DNA of 5,261 nucleotides. It comes from an uncultured Verrucomicrobiota bacterium (GTDB taxonomy: Bacteria > Verrucomicrobiota > Verrucomicrobiae > Opitutales > Opitutaceae). Position numbers and translations under genes: made by a program. Shown piece by piece: positions 4,457 to 5,261 of the stretch. The stretch is taken from assembly GCA_946482165.1 (NCBI GenBank), contig CAMLQS010000350.1, positions 1 through 5,261 on the forward strand, read 5' to 3'. Numbering within the stretch: position 1 is the first letter of the stretch; each line of letters starts with the position of its first letter. The notes below the pieces were generated by a model. The model did not search any database, had not been told where the DNA came from, and was given only the letters and a program-made list of their open reading frames with translations.

Positions 4457-5261
4457 AACACTTCGTCAGCCTCCCCCCGCGGCAAAGGGCGGATTTCTTT
4501 GCCCGCCACGAACAGCTCAACCGGGTGCATCCGGTCATCTCCGAAAAGGATTTCTGGGTGTGCTGGTTGTTGGGTCTGATCTTCGCGACGCCTGCGCTCG
4601 GCGCCAACGCGGTCTTCAAGGGCGGCACCTCGCTCTCCAAGGTCTTCGGCGTCATCGACCGATTCTCCGAGGACATCGATCTCGGCCTCAGCCCCGCCTC
4701 CCTCGGCTGGCCGGAATCCGAACTCGACGACGCCCCTTCCAACACCGCCCGCGCCAAACGCGTGGCCGCGCTCAACGCCGCGTGCGCCGATGCCGTGGAG
4801 CGGCGCTTCATGCCGGCGCTGGAAAGCTTGGTTCAAGACCTTCTCGGCAAGAAATCCGGGGCCACTCGCTGGCTGAGCTACGAGTTGGAAACGGCGTCAC
4901 ACTCGCCGGTGATCTATTTCGCCTACCCGGCCACGCAGGCCGACACGTTGCCCTACATCCGACCGGTCGTGAAAATCGAGTTCGGCGCGCTCACCGACCA
5001 ACGCCCGCAGGGCCCCCATTCCATCCGCCCGCTCATCGCGGAGTTGTTGCCCGACGCCTTCGCCGACTTCCGCGCCGAGGTCGTGGCGCTGGAGATCGAG
5101 CGCACGTTTTGGGAGAAGGCGACGATCCTGCACGCGGAGTATCACCGCCCGGCGGAGAAGCCGCAGCCTGCCCGCTACTCGCGGCACTACTCGGACTTCG
5201 CCGCGCTCTGGCGGCATCCGTCCGCCGCCAAAGCCGCCGCCGATCTCGATCTGCTCGCGCG
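4453..5261 (+). CDS. AbiEii/AbiGii-family nucleotidyltransferase toxin (3' end cut by window)
   Basis: The ATG at 4453 overlaps the antitoxin stop by ATGA, and 269 codons are visible before the window ends. Family hallmarks are present in order: ISEKDFWV (29-36), the nucleotide-binding KGGTSLSK (56-63), the metal-binding pair in SEDIDL (72-77, D74 and D76), VVKIEFGA (172-179), ERTFWEKATILHAEYHR (216-232), and RHYSDFAAL (244-252). These are the motifs of the polymerase-beta-like DUF1814/AbiEii fold. Characterised relatives act on tRNA acceptor ends or are proposed GTP-binding nucleotidyltransferases; the substrate here cannot be told from sequence. All expected catalytic positions look intact, so the toxin should be active. 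Perhaps 40-80 residues are missing at the C-terminus. No signal peptide or membrane segment is seen, consistent with a cytosolic toxin that halts growth during phage infection. Confidence 0.9.
   Translation, partial: MKHFVSLPPRQRADFFARHEQLNRVHPVISEKDFWVCWLLGLIFATPALGANAVFKGGTSLSKVFGVIDRFSEDIDLGLSPASLGWPESELDDAPSNTARAKRVAALNAACADAVERRFMPALESLVQDLLGKKSGATRWLSYELETASHSPVIYFAYPATQADTLPYIRPVVKIEFGALTDQRPQGPHSIRPLIAELLPDAFADFRAEVVALEIERTFWEKATILHAEYHRPAEKPQPARYSRHYSDFAALWRHPSAAKAAADLDLLA

Noticed and set aside
3565..4836. Long minus-strand frames of 140, 238, 220 and 128 codons
   Set aside because: They are antisense to the AbiEi/AbiEii pair in high-GC DNA, where spurious reverse frames are expected. 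Their composition is Arg/Gly/Ala-rich with no recognisable domain.

Overview
The window holds two accessory, defence-type loci facing away from each other across an intergenic stretch of about 680 bases. No ribosomal, tRNA or housekeeping gene is present, so the host cannot be named. Hand counts of sampled lines give roughly 45% GC (35-55%) for the left block (about 1-3200) and 60-80% GC for the right block (about 3830-5261). The simplest reading is a high-GC bacterium carrying a lower-GC acquired cassette on the left.

Left block (minus strand, read from 3151 down to 1). This is a tightly packed four-gene operon that I read as an ABC-three-component (ABC-3C) conflict system. Its genes are: (i) a 55-residue protein with one membrane segment and an Asn/Gly-rich tail ending in GGDIAGRDIRK; (ii) a 192-residue protein that again carries GGDIAG near its N-terminus and is otherwise an ABC-3C C-terminal domain; (iii) a 167-residue middle component; (iv) a Rad50/SMC-like coiled-coil ABC ATPase of at least 636 residues, cut by the window edge near its C-terminus. 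Gaps of 2 and 4 bases and an overlap of 14 bases suggest one co-translated transcript. The working model (inference) is that the ATPase and middle component form a DNA- or invasion-sensing core. The CTD protein links that core, perhaps through the shared glycine motif, to the small membrane protein, which would be the membrane-directed output.

Intergenic block (3152-3829). It contains two 96-bp direct repeats (3251-3346 and 3610-3705) that differ at only five positions, all transitions. Each repeat contains the same in-frame TAG inside an otherwise open 3' reading frame. Just before the second copy lies a perfect 10-bp inverted repeat (3522-3551), followed by a strong Shine-Dalgarno and a 22-codon ORF. 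I see nothing recognisable in 3347-3521 or 3706-3795.

Right block (plus strand). A 30-bp near-perfect palindrome (3799-3828) abuts the start of an AbiEi-like/DUF6088 antitoxin gene (3830-4456). That gene overlaps by ATGA an AbiEii-type nucleotidyltransferase toxin gene (4453 to beyond 5261). The pair is a type IV toxin-antitoxin / abortive-infection module, probably autorepressed at the palindrome. Together the two loci look like a piece of a defence island.
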